Assembly: GCA_965153355.1 (NCBI GenBank)
Contig: OZ231127.1
Span: 15,066,001-15,130,000, forward strand
Reading direction: 5' to 3'
From: Flaccisagitta enflata
Lineage: Eukaryota; Chaetognatha; Sagittoidea; Aphragmophora
DNA: 64,000 nt
Position 1 is the first letter of the stretch, and the number at the start of each line of letters is the position of its first letter. The position numbers and the translations under genes were made by a program. Of the stretch, positions 51,061-63,475 are shown piece by piece. The notes beneath the pieces were generated by a model, which made no database searches, was not told the DNA's origin, and worked only from the letters and a program-made list of their open reading frames with translations.

Positions 51061-51205
51061 ATTAGAGAGACTACCAATCATCACTATGGCGTAACGCGAC
51101 ATCGCACTTATGCATTCATCATCACATTCTTCTGGGCGATCCTTACCCACTACAACCCCTCACCTAAGACAAACCCTAACTCGGCCTAGCCCTTCACGCA
51201 CTCAC

Positions 51206-51948
51206 CTTCAGGCTGTACGACGAGGTTGGCGGGTAAGTTTTTCTGCCAGTTGGACGAAACGAAATCCACGAGAAATAACATGAAAACCGCGAACAACACA
51301 AACGCTGGATTACGACGACGAATTCGGCGTATTAACGACGTAGATGATGAAGATGAAGAAGAAGACGATAACGATTTCTGGTTATTACGCGGCGATGAAC
51401 ACAAACACGACGAAGACGACGACGATGATGATGATGATGATGAATATGATAACGATGAAGATATATCCGGTCGCGATCGCGTACACGTTGACCATCTGAC
51501 GTCGGCGGGGAGGTGAGGCGGAGGAGGAGGAGCAGAATGAAGAGTAGTAATAATCCAGGCGGGGTTTGGGAAGTGCGTTTCGTCGCAACTCCGTCGTACT
51601 CGTCGTCGTCGACCACGCGGGCGCCAATTTGCGGGTGTTGTTGATGTTGACGAGGTTGCTGTTGTTGTTGTTGTTAATGCGTCATTTTCAACGTAATCGT
51701 CCGATTCGACGTCGGCGTCGGCGTCGGCGTCGGCAGTATCGGCGAATTGAGCGATAGGCGATGAGCGAATGTCGGCGGCGGCGGCGTTACTTTTGACGCC
51801 GGAAGTATTCCAATTTGCCGGAAATCGGCGTCTTTGAGTCGGCGGAATGGCGTGGCAAGTGGGCCGCCCAGTTTGTAAACAAAAGGGCAGCGTCGGGGGA
51901 ATATACCTCGGTGAAGACGACGATGATGGCGCCATTTGTCGTTGTTGC

Positions 51949-51990
<42 letters not shown>

Positions 51991-52052
51991 CGATTTAATC
52001 CGCGCCTCGTCGAGAGAACATCACAATTGGAGTTTGTCAACAACGACTCCAT
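51206..52052 (-). CDS. Semaphorin exon 1: low-complexity N-terminus plus signal sequence
   Basis: An open frame of 282 codons plus one base ends at a GAAG/GTGAGT donor. The remaining G completes a GAC (Asp) codon with exon 2. Residues about 242-247 are RRIRRR. Residues 248-267 are NPAFVLFAVFMLFLVDFVSS, a textbook signal sequence with a small-residue cleavage site. The mature start NWQKNLPANLVVQPE resembles the WQ-rich start of invertebrate semaphorins. The roughly 240 residues before it are low complexity: about 16 glutamines near residue 25, an Ala-Asp/Thr-rich stretch, an Arg cluster, a Pro run and two Ser runs. The ATG at 52052-52050 has A at -3 and G at +4. No in-frame Met lies close to the signal sequence, so either translation starts far upstream or the real start is in an unseen 5' exon. 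The signal and donor are convincing; the long N-terminus is uncertain. Confidence 0.72.
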
Positions 52053-52106
52053 ATTGTTTTTTATTTTCTCTCCGATTTTTTCGAACCAAATCGAAGATAG
52101 CGATGA

Positions 52107-52114
52107 TTTTTATA
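52107..52114 (-). promoter_or_regulatory. Candidate TATA box of the semaphorin gene
   Basis: The minus strand reads CTATAAAAAT here, about 55 bases before the exon 1 ATG, which would give a short 5' leader. A second TATA-like site (TATATAAT) lies at 52135-52142, separated by a (TTGA)n run. Assignment is by position and motif only. Confidence 0.35.
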
Positions 52115-52796
52115 GTTGATTGATTGATTGATTGATTATATAGCGCGTGGTGTAATTCCTCTCTGGACGAGAAGAAAATAACACCGGCGCGAATCGATTT
52201 GATGGATGATCAACTCTCACGAGTACATCAGGTGCATTTTTAAAAAATCCGACATGATGAAGGTGGGTTTCGCGACGCGGTTAGTAACGGTTACGTTCCT
52301 TTGGTTATTTATACGAAAGACGTACATTTACGGAGAGGCGAGGGTAAAATCCAGTTTCGATTTAATCTATCATGGCATTTTATTCGTTCATATTAATAAT
52401 ACACTTTATAATCCGCTTTCATGTGCAACTTAATCCACGATGTAGAATCTCGCTTTTAGGCTCACGAAGGCGATTACTAAGTTGTTAGCCACAAACGTGT
52501 TTTGTCCTCGTTGTTAAACTCGTCACCGTCGCGTCGTCAACGAACACACACACACACACACACACAAAAAGAACGAACACGACGCGACACGATCGATTTT
52601 TTATCCCTTTTAAATTTCTTGTTATTTCTTGTTTCTCCTTTTTTTTTTTAATCCAACATGTCCTAGAAGGAACAAGGCAAGTTTTGAGGCGTCCCAGAAA
52701 ACCCGTTCAACTGAGAATTTAGTAAAAAGAACACATGTAAGTTAAATAACAGAATCATGCAATGTGAAAAGGAAGAAGAAGAACATGGACATGAAG

Positions 52797-52798
<2 letters not shown>

Positions 52799-52890
<92 letters not shown>

Positions 52891-52905
52891 GCAGACAGAC
52901 AGATA
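52799..52905 (+). repeat. (GA)n then (GACA)n
   Basis: GA to 52884, then GACAGACAGGCAGACAGACA. Confidence 0.94.
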
Positions 52906-53232
52906 GAGAAACCAAAAAAAAACATTGACCGCCGTAGGCATGTTCCAAGGGACAATATGTCCTTCGGAAGGAGGGGAGGCGAAAGATTTTGTCCCTCCCC
53001 CGAAGGGAGCCGAAAGATCCGAATGTTTGGCTTTATCAATAATACTACTTCATTTCAGGTTAGAAATAGCGGGCGTACGCCAGAGGAGTGAGCCAAAACA
53101 GTTTCAGATCACCCTCAGAAAGTTTAGTTATCTATGAGAGGAAACCTAGGAAACAAAATAAGTAACTAAGGTCTTAGAACTGATACGTTATCAAAATAAT
53201 CCATTTCTTTTTGAAAAAAATTGAACCCCGGC

Positions 53233-53310
53233 TAATAATCTTGGACAGGATAAAAATCTTGGACAGGCTAATAATCTTGGACAGGCTAATAAACGTGGAC
53301 AGGCTTCGAA
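53233..53310 (+). repeat. 18-bp minisatellite
   Basis: CTAATAATCTTGGACAGG repeats four to five times. Confidence 0.88.
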
Positions 53311-53316
53311 AAGAGG

Positions 53317-53318
<2 letters not shown>

Positions 53319-53384
<66 letters not shown>
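53319..53384 (+). repeat. (TC)n microsatellite
   Basis: Pure TC. Confidence 0.95.
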
Positions 53385-53386
<2 letters not shown>

Positions 53387-53681
53387 CAATGTCACCACAG
53401 ACGTTGCCAGACGTGATCATTATCATTCTTTATCAAATCTGAGTTCCTCTGATCGTTCGACTGACCAATGGGACAGTGCCCCGACCCATAATTTCCATAA
53501 TTGCGTACCAAGTAAAGTTTCACTACCTAGATCATTTTTAGCGGAGAGGGAGGGTAAAATCTTGCGTTCTCTTTTTTGCTCTGGAAAAATCATACAAAAA
53601 CTGCATTACTACATCACCGCCCATCCATAATGATTTCTTAACATCGAGTCACTTGTTCTCAATTGCATCACTACAACGATA

Positions 53682-53745
53682 ATTGCGGACTAGCGACTAA
53701 AAAAGGCTTTGTCCGTCGGTCTGTTGGTCCATCCGCGCTCCGCGT
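53682..53745 (-). mobile_element. Hairpin-end repeat fragment
   Basis: TTGCGGACTAGCGACTAAAA next to GGCTTTGTCCGTCGGTC: pieces of the terminal region in rearranged order. Confidence 0.5.
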
Positions 53746-53887
53746 AAGCACAAGTCAGAAAGTGGGGAAAACTACCGTTAGAATAATTATGCTTTTTGTA
53801 AATGCGTAAGCCGTCGGGGAAAGGGGGGGGGGGGTGAAGTGGGGACGGCGCGTGAGGTAAGCATGGGGGTTACCATGCGTATCAATA

Positions 53888-54078
53888 AACAAGGCCGGAT
53901 ACATGGCTACCAAAGTCGCATGCGGGTGGGCAGGGGCCATATCTGAGGTCACTAGACCATATGGGCAGGAGCAGGGAGGTCAAAGTAATAAGATCATGAA
54001 AAAAAGTAAAGTGTGACCGATGGACCAACCGACCGATGGACAAAGCGGGTTGTAGAGTTGCGTGCACGCGACTAAAAA
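53888..54078 (+). mobile_element. Hairpin-end repeat, subfamily B (type copy)
   Basis: AACAAGGCCGGATACATGGC start, AGTCGCATGCGGGTGGGCAG box, GAGGTCACTAGACC, AAAAGTAAAGTGTGACCGA, CAAAGCGGGTTGTAGAG, and hairpin AGTTGCGTGCACGCGACT (54056-54073) then AAAAA. Confidence 0.9.
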
Positions 54079-54277
54079 GTCGCACTTTTGAATAGCCTAT
54101 TGTGACAACAAATTTCAATAAAAGCTATTGAAATTTCATAGCTTTAGAAAACCTTTCGAAAATACTTTCATTTGGTTTCAATCTGGTTTTCAATCTGGTA
54201 TTTCTATCTTTTTTCGTTTAGAGATGGCATAGATTTGAATGAAAACTTTGCATTTTCGTTTTCACAATCCCTATATA

Positions 54278-54578
54278 AACAAGCCCGACCGGGCAACGAT
54301 GCGTCCGGGCTGTGTCTCAGCGTGTATTGATCATGTGACATATGTATGGAGAGACAGATGGACGAACAGACGGGTGAAAAGACTCTCAAAACATGTTGGT
54401 TGATCATTTGTTTCAGTGTAGGATCTCACCGTGGCCAAAAACAGCCGAGAAACACGGTTTTTGCACAGGCGTAACGGACGGACCGACGGACGGACCGACG
54501 GACGGACGGACCAACGGACGGATGGACGGATGGACGGACCCTCTTATAGAGATGCGTTCCTGACGGACGCATCTAAAA
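54278..54578 (+). mobile_element. Hairpin-end repeat, subfamily D
   Basis: Starts AACAAGCCCGACCGGGCAAC with box GATGCGTCCGG right after it. Ends (GGAC)n, CTCTTATAGA, then hairpin GATGCGTTCC-TGA-CGGACGCATC (54551-54573) and TAAAAA. The 5' box is the exact inverted copy of the terminal CGGACGCATC, though its sequence is unrelated to the AGTCGCG box of subfamilies A and B. Confidence 0.82.
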
Positions 54579-54947
54579 ATGCATTTCAGCAAAATAGAGC
54601 TTCTCTTTGGAAGGCTCTAGCTCCAAAACCGTTTGAGTTACAGACCTGGGATTGGTATAGATTAAAAGATTTTTTGATAATTTTTGAAAATGTTTCTTTT
54701 GAAAAAAGTTTTATTCAGTTTTTGTATCTGTTTTATCAATGAAAAGAAAGGTGCGTCTTTTTTTTTTTTGATACGCGTGGTAGACCCCTCTGCCCACCTG
54801 TCCGCGACAATATTGTGACCTCATGACAATTGTTAAGAATCTTAGTCGCACATTACGTTATTCAACAATTACTTAATCGGCCAGTCCATCCATCCATTTG
54901 TTTCCTGTCTCAACATCTCAAATTATGATTAAATACAAAATAAATTA

Positions 54948-56162
54948 ATTAGTTGGTCCATCCGCTCGTTCGTCTGTCCGTCCGTCGGTAATCGGCCAGA
55001 AGTCTCACTTGCAAAATTCTTTAAAAAAAAAAAAAAAAATGGACCCATCCCAGATTTTTGCACAGGGGACCTAAAAAGGCTGTAGAACAAGATTCTGATG
55101 TTCATTTTGACCTAACTTGAGCCGAAAAAAAAAGAAACGGGTTTTAGTGCAAAAAACGGCTATTTTTCTTTAAAAAATGGTATCAAATGAAATTTTTTTG
55201 ATTTTTTTTTTACAGAAACATAAAGTGCCAATAGTAATTGATATTTGAGAGACTCTAGAACAATTTTGAATCAGTCTATGAGGTTCAAAAATAGCATTAA
55301 AATGCTCAAAAATGAAGAAATGACCTAAAAATTAAAAAAATGTCAAAACTGATGTTTTGGAACAGTTTCTTAGGGTAAAATATGCTGTCAGTATGAATTT
55401 CATTGATTTACTTAAAAAAACATAGCCGTGATAAGCGAAAAACGCAAAACCGCAATATGCAAATGAGGTCAAAGTGCGGTTTTTGCAAAAAATGGCTTTG
55501 GAAAGGTAAGTACTCAATATTTTATTGTGTTTAGCTTCTATAAAAAGAAAAAGCATGTTTTGCCATTTTTTGCAAAAATCGCACTTTGATCTCATTTGCA
55601 TATTGCGGTTTTGCATTTTTCGCTTATCACGGCCATGTTTTTTTAAATAAATCGATGAAATTCATGCTGACAGCATATTTTTCCCTAAGAAACTGTTCCA
55701 AATCATCAGTTTTGACGATTTTTTAATTCTTAGGTCATTCATTTTTGAGTATTTTAATGCTATTTTTGACCCTCATAGACCTATTAAAAATTGTTCTACA
55801 TTCACTCAAATATCAATTACTATTGGTACTTTATGTTTCTGAAAAAAAAAAGAGCCAAAATATTTGATTTAATGCCATTTTTATAGGAAAAATAGCTGTT
55901 TTTTGCACTAAAACCCGTTTCTTTTTTTTTTGGCTCAAGTTAGGTCAAAATGAACATCAGAATCTTGTTCTACAGCCTTTTTAGGTCCCCTGTGCAAAAA
56001 TCTGGGATGGGTCCATTTTTTTTTTTTCATAACCCTTAAAATTGAGATTTTCTCCATCGAGATTCCTGGCCGTAATGATCGAGTTTGAAAATGCGAGAAC
56101 ACGCATTTTCTGCCCCTGCCCACCCATCCGCGACTGGTATTGGCCGTGTAGCCAGTCTTGTT
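54948..56162 (-). mobile_element. Hairpin-end repeat, subfamily A, split by a foldback
   Basis: The (CCGT) block at 54956-55003 and the remainder at 56041-56162 (ATGATCGAGTTTG, CACGCATTTTCTGCCCCTGC, CATCCGCGACTGG, TTGGCCGTGTAGCC) are consecutive parts of subfamily A as seen at 11069-11245. They are separated by the 1-kb foldback. The hairpin end is missing. Confidence 0.6.
55023..56027. mobile_element. 1.0-kb foldback element
   Basis: Arms of about 470 bp (55023-55496 and 55562-56027) are inverted copies, with outer ends TGGACCCATCCCAGATTTTT and its complement flanked by A/T homopolymers. A 65-bp centre separates them. Inside each arm is CCGCAATATGCAAATGAG or its complement. No ORF. Confidence 0.85.
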
Positions 56163-57052
56163 TTATCATAATCTATAATATTCTCTCTATCCAATTCCAA
56201 GAACTCCCAACCCCACATTCTCTGTCTACTTTCCTCGTTTTAACCGCTTATACTTTAGTCCATTGGAGATGTCTATTCAGAGAGATTCTTCAGCAAATTT
56301 GGAAACATTTACAAAGACACTCGCTCTCGTTTGCTGCCTGAAAGAGGCGAAAAATCACTTTTTTCATCACAATTACAAGCGCTTGTACAAAGAGAAACAA
56401 ATTTGATTTCCTTGATGCGCCTGGCCACCTTTTTCTCGCCATCTTCATGTGATCCTGTCAAACATTTGCCATGGGCGATCACATGGCTGTTAAAACTTGT
56501 TTTCCATCTGAAATTTGTTACTTCTTCAGTCTTATCTTCTTGCCTTTAAAAAAAATCTGCATTGAATTTTTATCGCGAATTTTGTGAAATTATCAATAAA
56601 ATGTGAGCGCGGTTCTTGTTATTAAGCCAGTTGCCAAAACATTTGAGATAATTCGGAGGAATAATGAAATTATTTGTGGGAATCCGAAACAACAGAAAAA
56701 ATGTATTATTTGTCCGAAATATTTCGGACTTACGAATATTCCCTCCATGCCTAGACCGCCGTATATATTCGGACAGCCAGCCTAAAAAGAACCAGATAAA
56801 TATTCAGTTGTTAGAATATTCACATGTTAGAAAGACTTAGTCGCCGAGAAACCACACAGTTATCAAAGTTGCCCATCGAGTGAAAGTGAAAGAACCAAAA
56901 AGATGTGAAAGTGTGAAAAATGCAAATCTGCTTTTATCCGTATGATAATGATCAGAGGCTAGGCGTACATTCTTTCGCGCCTTATCTGCGGATTTGATCT
57001 AGTCCAAATGAAACGTAAAGTTCAAATCCGAATTTTGACGAGAAACAGAAAA

Positions 57053-57054
<2 letters not shown>

Positions 57055-57147
<93 letters not shown>

Positions 57148-57155
57148 GACAGACC
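57055..57155 (+). repeat. (GA)n then (GACA)n
   Basis: GA to 57139, then GACAGACAGAGACAGACC. Confidence 0.94.
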
Positions 57156-57357
57156 GAGATTGACGTGAGGAAGGAAAAAGAGATCGCTATCGCATTGCAA
57201 AAACTGTCTGAAACGGAGGGTAAACGAAAAGAAAAAAAAAAGAAACATTGAAACCTCCAAGTCCCTGTTCAATTATCCAGTTCGCAGCTGAATTCCGAAA
57301 ATGTTTCTTTTTTCGTTGATTTCACGTCAAAATAAGCATAAGCATAAGCAAGCCAAA

Positions 57358-57490
57358 CCCAAGGCCGGAAATACGGCGCTGACGCGAAAACTGCGTAAAA
57401 TTGACTATTGTGACGTACGAACCGACCGAAGGACCAACCGTAATGTCCCTTTTTAGTCGCGTGCTACGCGACTCTACACCCCGCTTCACA
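57358..57490 (+). mobile_element. Rearranged hairpin-end repeat
   Basis: A start-like part (AAGGCCGGAAATACGGCGCTGACGCG reduced to its first 100 bp, with CCGACCGAAGGACC) runs into an inverted terminal hairpin AGTCGCGTGCTACGCGACT (57455-57473) with CTACACCCCGCTT. Two partial copies appear fused head to head. Confidence 0.6.
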
Positions 57491-57977
57491 CTCGAATTTG
57501 CGTGCAAAGATCGAGCGAGGAAGCGTGTACCTGCGTCTTTCTCTACCTATGCCGTTGATTTACTCATTTCCCAACCAAAATGGACTCAACTTACGTAGAA
57601 TTGATATAAAAAAAAAAACATTTCAGCGTACCAAAGAGGTTTTTTTTCATTATTTCGGCCCCAAATTGAAGTAGACCTACAAAGACCGGCAAACGACATT
57701 TTGACAGAAAAATGCCAATGACTTTAAATGAATGGAGAAGAGAAAGAAGGTGAAAACAATGGTGAATACGAGAAAGGTGAAGAAGACGATGAAGAAAAGG
57801 AAGTAGATGAAGGAAGGAAAAAAGAAGGAGATGGGGGGGGAGGGGGAAGAGGAGGAGGATGACGACCATAATGACGATGACGATGACAAAATTAATAATT
57901 CAAAATTTGAAAGTTTCAATGTTCTATTAGATAAGAAAAGATTAAGAAAGGGGAGAAAATGAAGATGGAAAAGAAGA

Positions 57978-58093
57978 AGAAGAGGAAGAGGAGAAAAAAG
58001 AATAAGGAGGAGAAGAAGAAGAAGAAGAAGAAGAAGAAGAAGAAGAAGAAGAAGAAGAAGAAGAAGAAGAAGAAGAAGAAGAAGAAGAAGAAG

Positions 58094-58125
<32 letters not shown>

Positions 58126-58436
58126 GAAAAGAAGATGAAGAAGAAGAAAAGAAGAAGAAAAAAAAGACAGAAGAGGATAAGAATGAGGAATTTAAAGCTG
58201 ATCACTGAAATTATCAATTACAAATCTCTTCGTAATAACATGTAGAAGAAGAAAAAGAAGAAGAGGAAAAAAAATTAGAAGAGGAATAAGAAAAAAAAGA
58301 AGAAGAAGAAGAGGAAGATGGAGAAGGAGAAAGAGGATCACTCAAAATATCGATTTCCAGTTTCAACTTCACAAGAAGAAGAAGAAGAAGAAGAAGAAAA
58401 AGAAGAAGAAGAAGAAGAAGAAGAAGAAGAAGAAGC
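57978..58436 (+). repeat. (GAA)n arrays
   Basis: GAA triplets at 58010-58123 and 58373-58433 with degenerate GAA/GAG purine sequence between. Confidence 0.94.
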
Positions 58437-58732
58437 TTTTAGGAAGAGGCAGAGAAAAAATTAGGACTCAGAGATGAATATAACTGAGTGGCTTTTGATT
58501 CCCCCCCCCCCTTGCTTTGGATGTTCTTCCCCACGACGCGTTGCGTCATGGTAACAAATCTATGATTTTCTTCTCCACAAAGCAATAAAACAGCATGTTA
58601 TTGGTTTAAATGATGTTAAATTGTATTTCAGTAATCAAATTTTACCTTATAGTTTTACAAAAATTGTTAAATCTTCAAAAGATTTCTTTTTTCTTTCTTT
58701 TTTTTTTAAGCTTTTGATTACTTTCCCCATCT

Positions 58733-59247
<515 letters not shown>

Positions 59248-59978
59248 AGAAGAAAAAGAAGTAAGAATAAGAGCATCAAGCAGAATAAGGAAAAGAATCA
59301 TGAAGAAAAGAAGGATGAAGAAATAATGGTGAAAAGTTTCCTGTTCCATTTCTAAATTCACCATGATGAGAGAGAGATAGCTACATATAAAATAACTATG
59401 TGGGAGATAGAGATAGTAACAAAGGAATTAAAAGCTCTTCACTACCCGTCATCAAATTCTGGAAATTCGGTATGTTGGCCCTAGTTTGACCTATTCTCAC
59501 TACGTCTTCCTTATCAATAACACCCTTAGTGACCTTTCTATGTTAATTTCAGGCCCGGCGATCCCCGGCGTTTTTTTTTATGAAATTGATTCATCCACAC
59601 ATGCAAATTAGATAAAAGGACCAAAATTCAGAGTGGGGTTAGGACTATGCGAAATTTAGAAATGGGTCAGTTTTTTGTTTAAAACCTCAGTGTAGACTCT
59701 GATTCAGTAGATTGTGGTCAAGTTTGGACTTGGAATAATCATTTGATAAAAAAATTTTACCCTTAAGAATTTGCCTCTGCTTTTGGCGTTCTTTTCCATT
59801 TTCCTAATTTTCATGACTTTGACGATTTATCAAGCACTCGTATGGGATTATTTCATGCTAATATGGGCTGAGACTTATGCTAAAATGTTTTTAGCAAGTG
59901 TTTCCTTCAACCTTATGCCCATTTTCAAAGAAAAGAAAAATGTTAAACCGCTGGCTGTCAGCAGCTACGTTCCATAGT

Positions 59979-60134
59979 GCGTCGGCCCGTCCATCGGTCC
60001 GTCCGTCACACTTTACTTTTTCGGCGTTAATAGGGGTTTTGCCATTATTGCTCCTGCCCAAACATTCTACTGACCTCAATTATGGCCTCTGCCCACCCAC
60101 ACGCGACTAGGGTAGCCGTGTATCCGGCCTTGTT
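59979..60134 (-). mobile_element. Hairpin-end repeat, subfamily B, hairpin lost
   Basis: Minus strand begins AACAAGGCCGGATACACGGC, then AGTCGCGTGTGGGTGGGCAG and AAAAGTAAAGTGTGACGGAC. The terminal hairpin is degraded. Confidence 0.78.
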
Positions 60135-60904
60135 AGATAAATCGTTGCTTAGAACGCGACTAAAACAGTTCATTTCTGGGTAGCTTCCTTGCTCCTCATA
60201 CAAAAAGCTTAGGGAAAAAGATTTCACTAATTTTCTCTGTCCTCTTTGTCATCCCCTTACTTCGCTCACCAAATCACACGAGTATCTGTGTCATGTTATT
60301 TTGAACAACGGCCGCTTGTATCTGCCGCAACAATCGGTTCTTTCGTCACCACCATCAAAGTTCTTTCTTATTCTACCGCAACGCTATCTCGCTTGAGAAC
60401 TCTTTCTTCTTTTTATCGATCTCAAGCCAGATTTGACCCAGAGCCAACTTTGGGATCCCTGATAAAGACCTGCATTCCTACAAGGCTGTAACTGATACTA
60501 TCAAACCGATGAAAAAAAATGAAATGAACATTCTAGAGAGATTTAGAGGGGAAGAGTCTTGCTGATTGTATCCCTGCTGTCTCGCATCTTGAGAATTGCT
60601 GACTATCCCAACTATAATTCTATGCCTTCTCGAGACTTGCTGAATATCCCTACAATTACAATTCTTCAGTGATTTGTTGGTCTCTCCCGGTCCAGATTTC
60701 TGCCTGTATGTGTCGTACTGTCGGTTTACCGGTCTATTGATCTGTTAATCTGTCGGGTTGTCTCTCTGTCGGGTTGTCTTTCTCTGTCGTGCTGTCAGTC
60801 TGCTACGTAATCTGTCCGTTACAAATTTGGTCTTATGCGTCTGTCTATCTGTGTGTGTGTGTCTCTCTCACTCTGTACAGTTTTTTGCACAGCATTCTGT
60901 CGGT

Positions 60905-61035
<131 letters not shown>

Positions 61036-61905
61036 CTTAAAATAATGATAGAGAAGGAAAAACACAAATTGGGTTCCTCGAGATTTCTTACTCTAGATTT
61101 TTAGACCTGAGGGGACCTCAAAAGCGCCAACAGAGTAAACAGTATCCACGAAACACCTTTCTGGAAAAATTTGAAAAGAAAGCTAAGAGAAAAAGAAAAC
61201 ACACATGCAGCCAGGAAAGAGGAAGAGATTGGGAAAATGAGAAAAAGAAAAAGAGAAAAGAAAAGAGAAGAAAGCTCTAATAAAAAAAAATCATGGACAT
61301 AGAAGAGGGGCGAATTACCAGAGGGAGAGAGTACATTATTAAAGAGAAAAGACAGAGAAAGAGAAAAGAGATGGAGCCCAGTTGCTAGTTGCAGTGGTCT
61401 TTCTCTCCTTTTTCTCTTCTTTTAAATCTTTCTCGCACTCGAGAAAGAGGGGCTGCTTCTTCGGGGGGTAGCCGTAAAGGCTGCGTCGAGGCCGCAGAGC
61501 CGCGGAGGAGCCCCTTTGCTATAATCTGCCTCAATCAACAACAACCCCTTCGCGTTTCTTTTTTCGAGTCTTTCGATCTTTTGAAGGAAAAAGGGTCAGA
61601 TATCCATTTGACGAGAAAAAAAAACATTTGTTCTTCTATTGTTTGTTACTTTGTTTAATATGTTTTCTTTTGTAAAGATAAAAAGTCGCATTCAATTGAT
61701 GTGCATAATTTTTTATCCAAAGTGTTATACTGAAAAAAACCATGCCATGCCAAAAAAACCATGCCAAATTGCTCATAGTCATGAATTAACTTTTGAATGT
61801 TATTTCATTAATTTTGAAGAGACGTAAAATAGTCGCAAAAGCGTTAGATGGTCAGCGGTACCCGGTGCCCCCATGTGAGTTTATGTGGATGTGTGGTGGT
61901 TAGAG

Positions 61906-62671
61906 GGGCAGCGGCCCCGAAGGAGCCGATGACCTATGCTTAGCATGTTTGGAGCTACAAGGCTGGGATTTCATCCTTAAGGCTGGGATTTGAGCCTGAA
62001 GGCTGGGATTTGAGCCTTAATACTGGGATTTGAGCCTCAAAGTTGGAATTTGAGTCTTGAGGCTGGGATTTGAACCTTGAGGCTGGGATTACAGCCTTGA
62101 GGCTGGGATTTGAGCCTTGGGGCTGGGATTTGAGCCTTGAGTCGGGGATTTGAGCCTTGAGGCTGGGATTTGAGCTTCCAGGCTGGGATTTAAGCATCCA
62201 AGCTGGGATTCAAGCGTCCAGGCTGGGATTTGAGCTTCCTGACTAGGATTTCAGCTACGAGACTGGGATTTGAGCCTTGAGGCTGACATTTGAGTCTCAA
62301 GGCTGCGATTTGCCCTTTAAGACTGGGTTTGAGCCTCAGGGCTGGGATTTGAGCCTCAAGACTGGGGTTTGAGCCTTAAGGCTGGAATTTGAGCCTCAAG
62401 GCCAGAATTTGAGCTTCAAAGCTGGGATTTGGGCCTCAAGGCTGGGATTTGAGCCACAAGGCTGGGATTTGAGCCTTAAGCTGGGATTTGAGCTTCAAGG
62501 CTGATATTTAGGCCTCAAGGCTTGGATTTGAGCATCAAGGCTGGGATTTGAGCCTAGAGGCTTGGATTTGAGCTTCGAGGCTGGAATTTAGGCCTCAAAG
62601 GGGGTGAAGGAGGAGGAAAAATTTCTCCTGTGTGAAAGCATAGGTCATCGGCCCCTTCGGGGCCGCTGCCC
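61906..62671. mobile_element. Palindrome-ended element with 20-bp minisatellite core
   Basis: The 34-bp end GGGCAGCGGCCCCGAAGGAG then CCGATGACCTATGC is mirrored at 62638-62671 with one mismatch. The core is about 33 units of GGCTGGGATTTGAGCCTTGA (20 bp), the reverse complement of the unit in 31896-32374. The first 16 bp of the ends are shared with that element; the rest has diverged while staying palindromic within each copy. Confidence 0.87.
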
Positions 62672-62698
62672 AAAAAACAATGATTAATTCATAATACA

Positions 62699-62850
62699 AC
62701 CAGGCCGGATACCCGGCTACCCCAGTCGCGTGCGGGAGGGCAGGGGCCGGGCCATATTTGAGGTTGGTAGGCTACATACTATTTTGGCAGGAGCAGTGAC
62801 TTCACAGAAAAAAAAGTAAAAGCGGAACGGACCGACGCACGCGACAAAAA
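62699..62850 (+). mobile_element. Hairpin-end repeat, subfamily B, one hairpin arm lost
   Basis: CCAGGCCGGATACCCGGCTA start, AGTCGCGTGCGGGAGGGCAG box, AAAAAGTAAAAGCGGAACGG. Only the distal arm GCACGCGAC remains, then AAAAA. Confidence 0.78.
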
Positions 62851-63475
62851 TTTCCAACAACCTAACAATAACAAATGTCAATGTATGCAGCATGCCATGG
62901 ATTTCGAATTTCCTTAAAAAAAAAACCATGAGATTTCCATAATTGTGCACCCTTGCACCAGTTATCAACTTATTATCATGTGCATGAAATGTGCCCTTTG
63001 GCTATGATTAAATTTTCTAGACAATGAACAAGATGAATCTGTTGAAATTCCGAGCAAATTGACATGAAACTGTGGATGGCAGACTTGGTTATATATCGTT
63101 GGATTTGGAAGCTAAGAGAAAGACTAAGAAAGCGAGTAAGAAAAGGAAGAGACAGATGAGAGAAAGATCTCGTCCAGGAGTTGAATGCGGAGGAATGAAC
63201 CGTAGCTCGCTTTTTGAGGACCAGTCGTGTCCGTTGAGTTGATGTCTTTTATGACCTCGTCGAGAAGAAGATAACAAGTTGTAACTCTTTACACCTCTCA
63301 GTTGCTCTCTACAACGCGGAGAAATATGATGTAGCGAGTCAGTGGTGGGGAGAAATTAGGTATCACTTGTTTATCAGTAATCTGATTTCAGCGCGTTGTC
63401 TGTTTTTGTTTATGTTTGCTTGTTTGTTTTTAGTTTTTTTTTCAGCCCAAAGAGTCAGTGCTAGATTAATGATAG

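Noticed and set aside
51226-51627. Other-frame open frames opposite and beside exon 1 (Asp-, Leu- and Ile-rich)
   Set aside because: Shadow frames of the low-complexity exon 1 sequence; only the 51206-52052 minus frame ends at a proper donor that joins the Sema exons in phase.
55497-55561. AAAGGTAAGTACTC as a strong splice donor in the foldback centre
   Set aside because: No adjoining coding frame or partner acceptor with any gene; probably chance.
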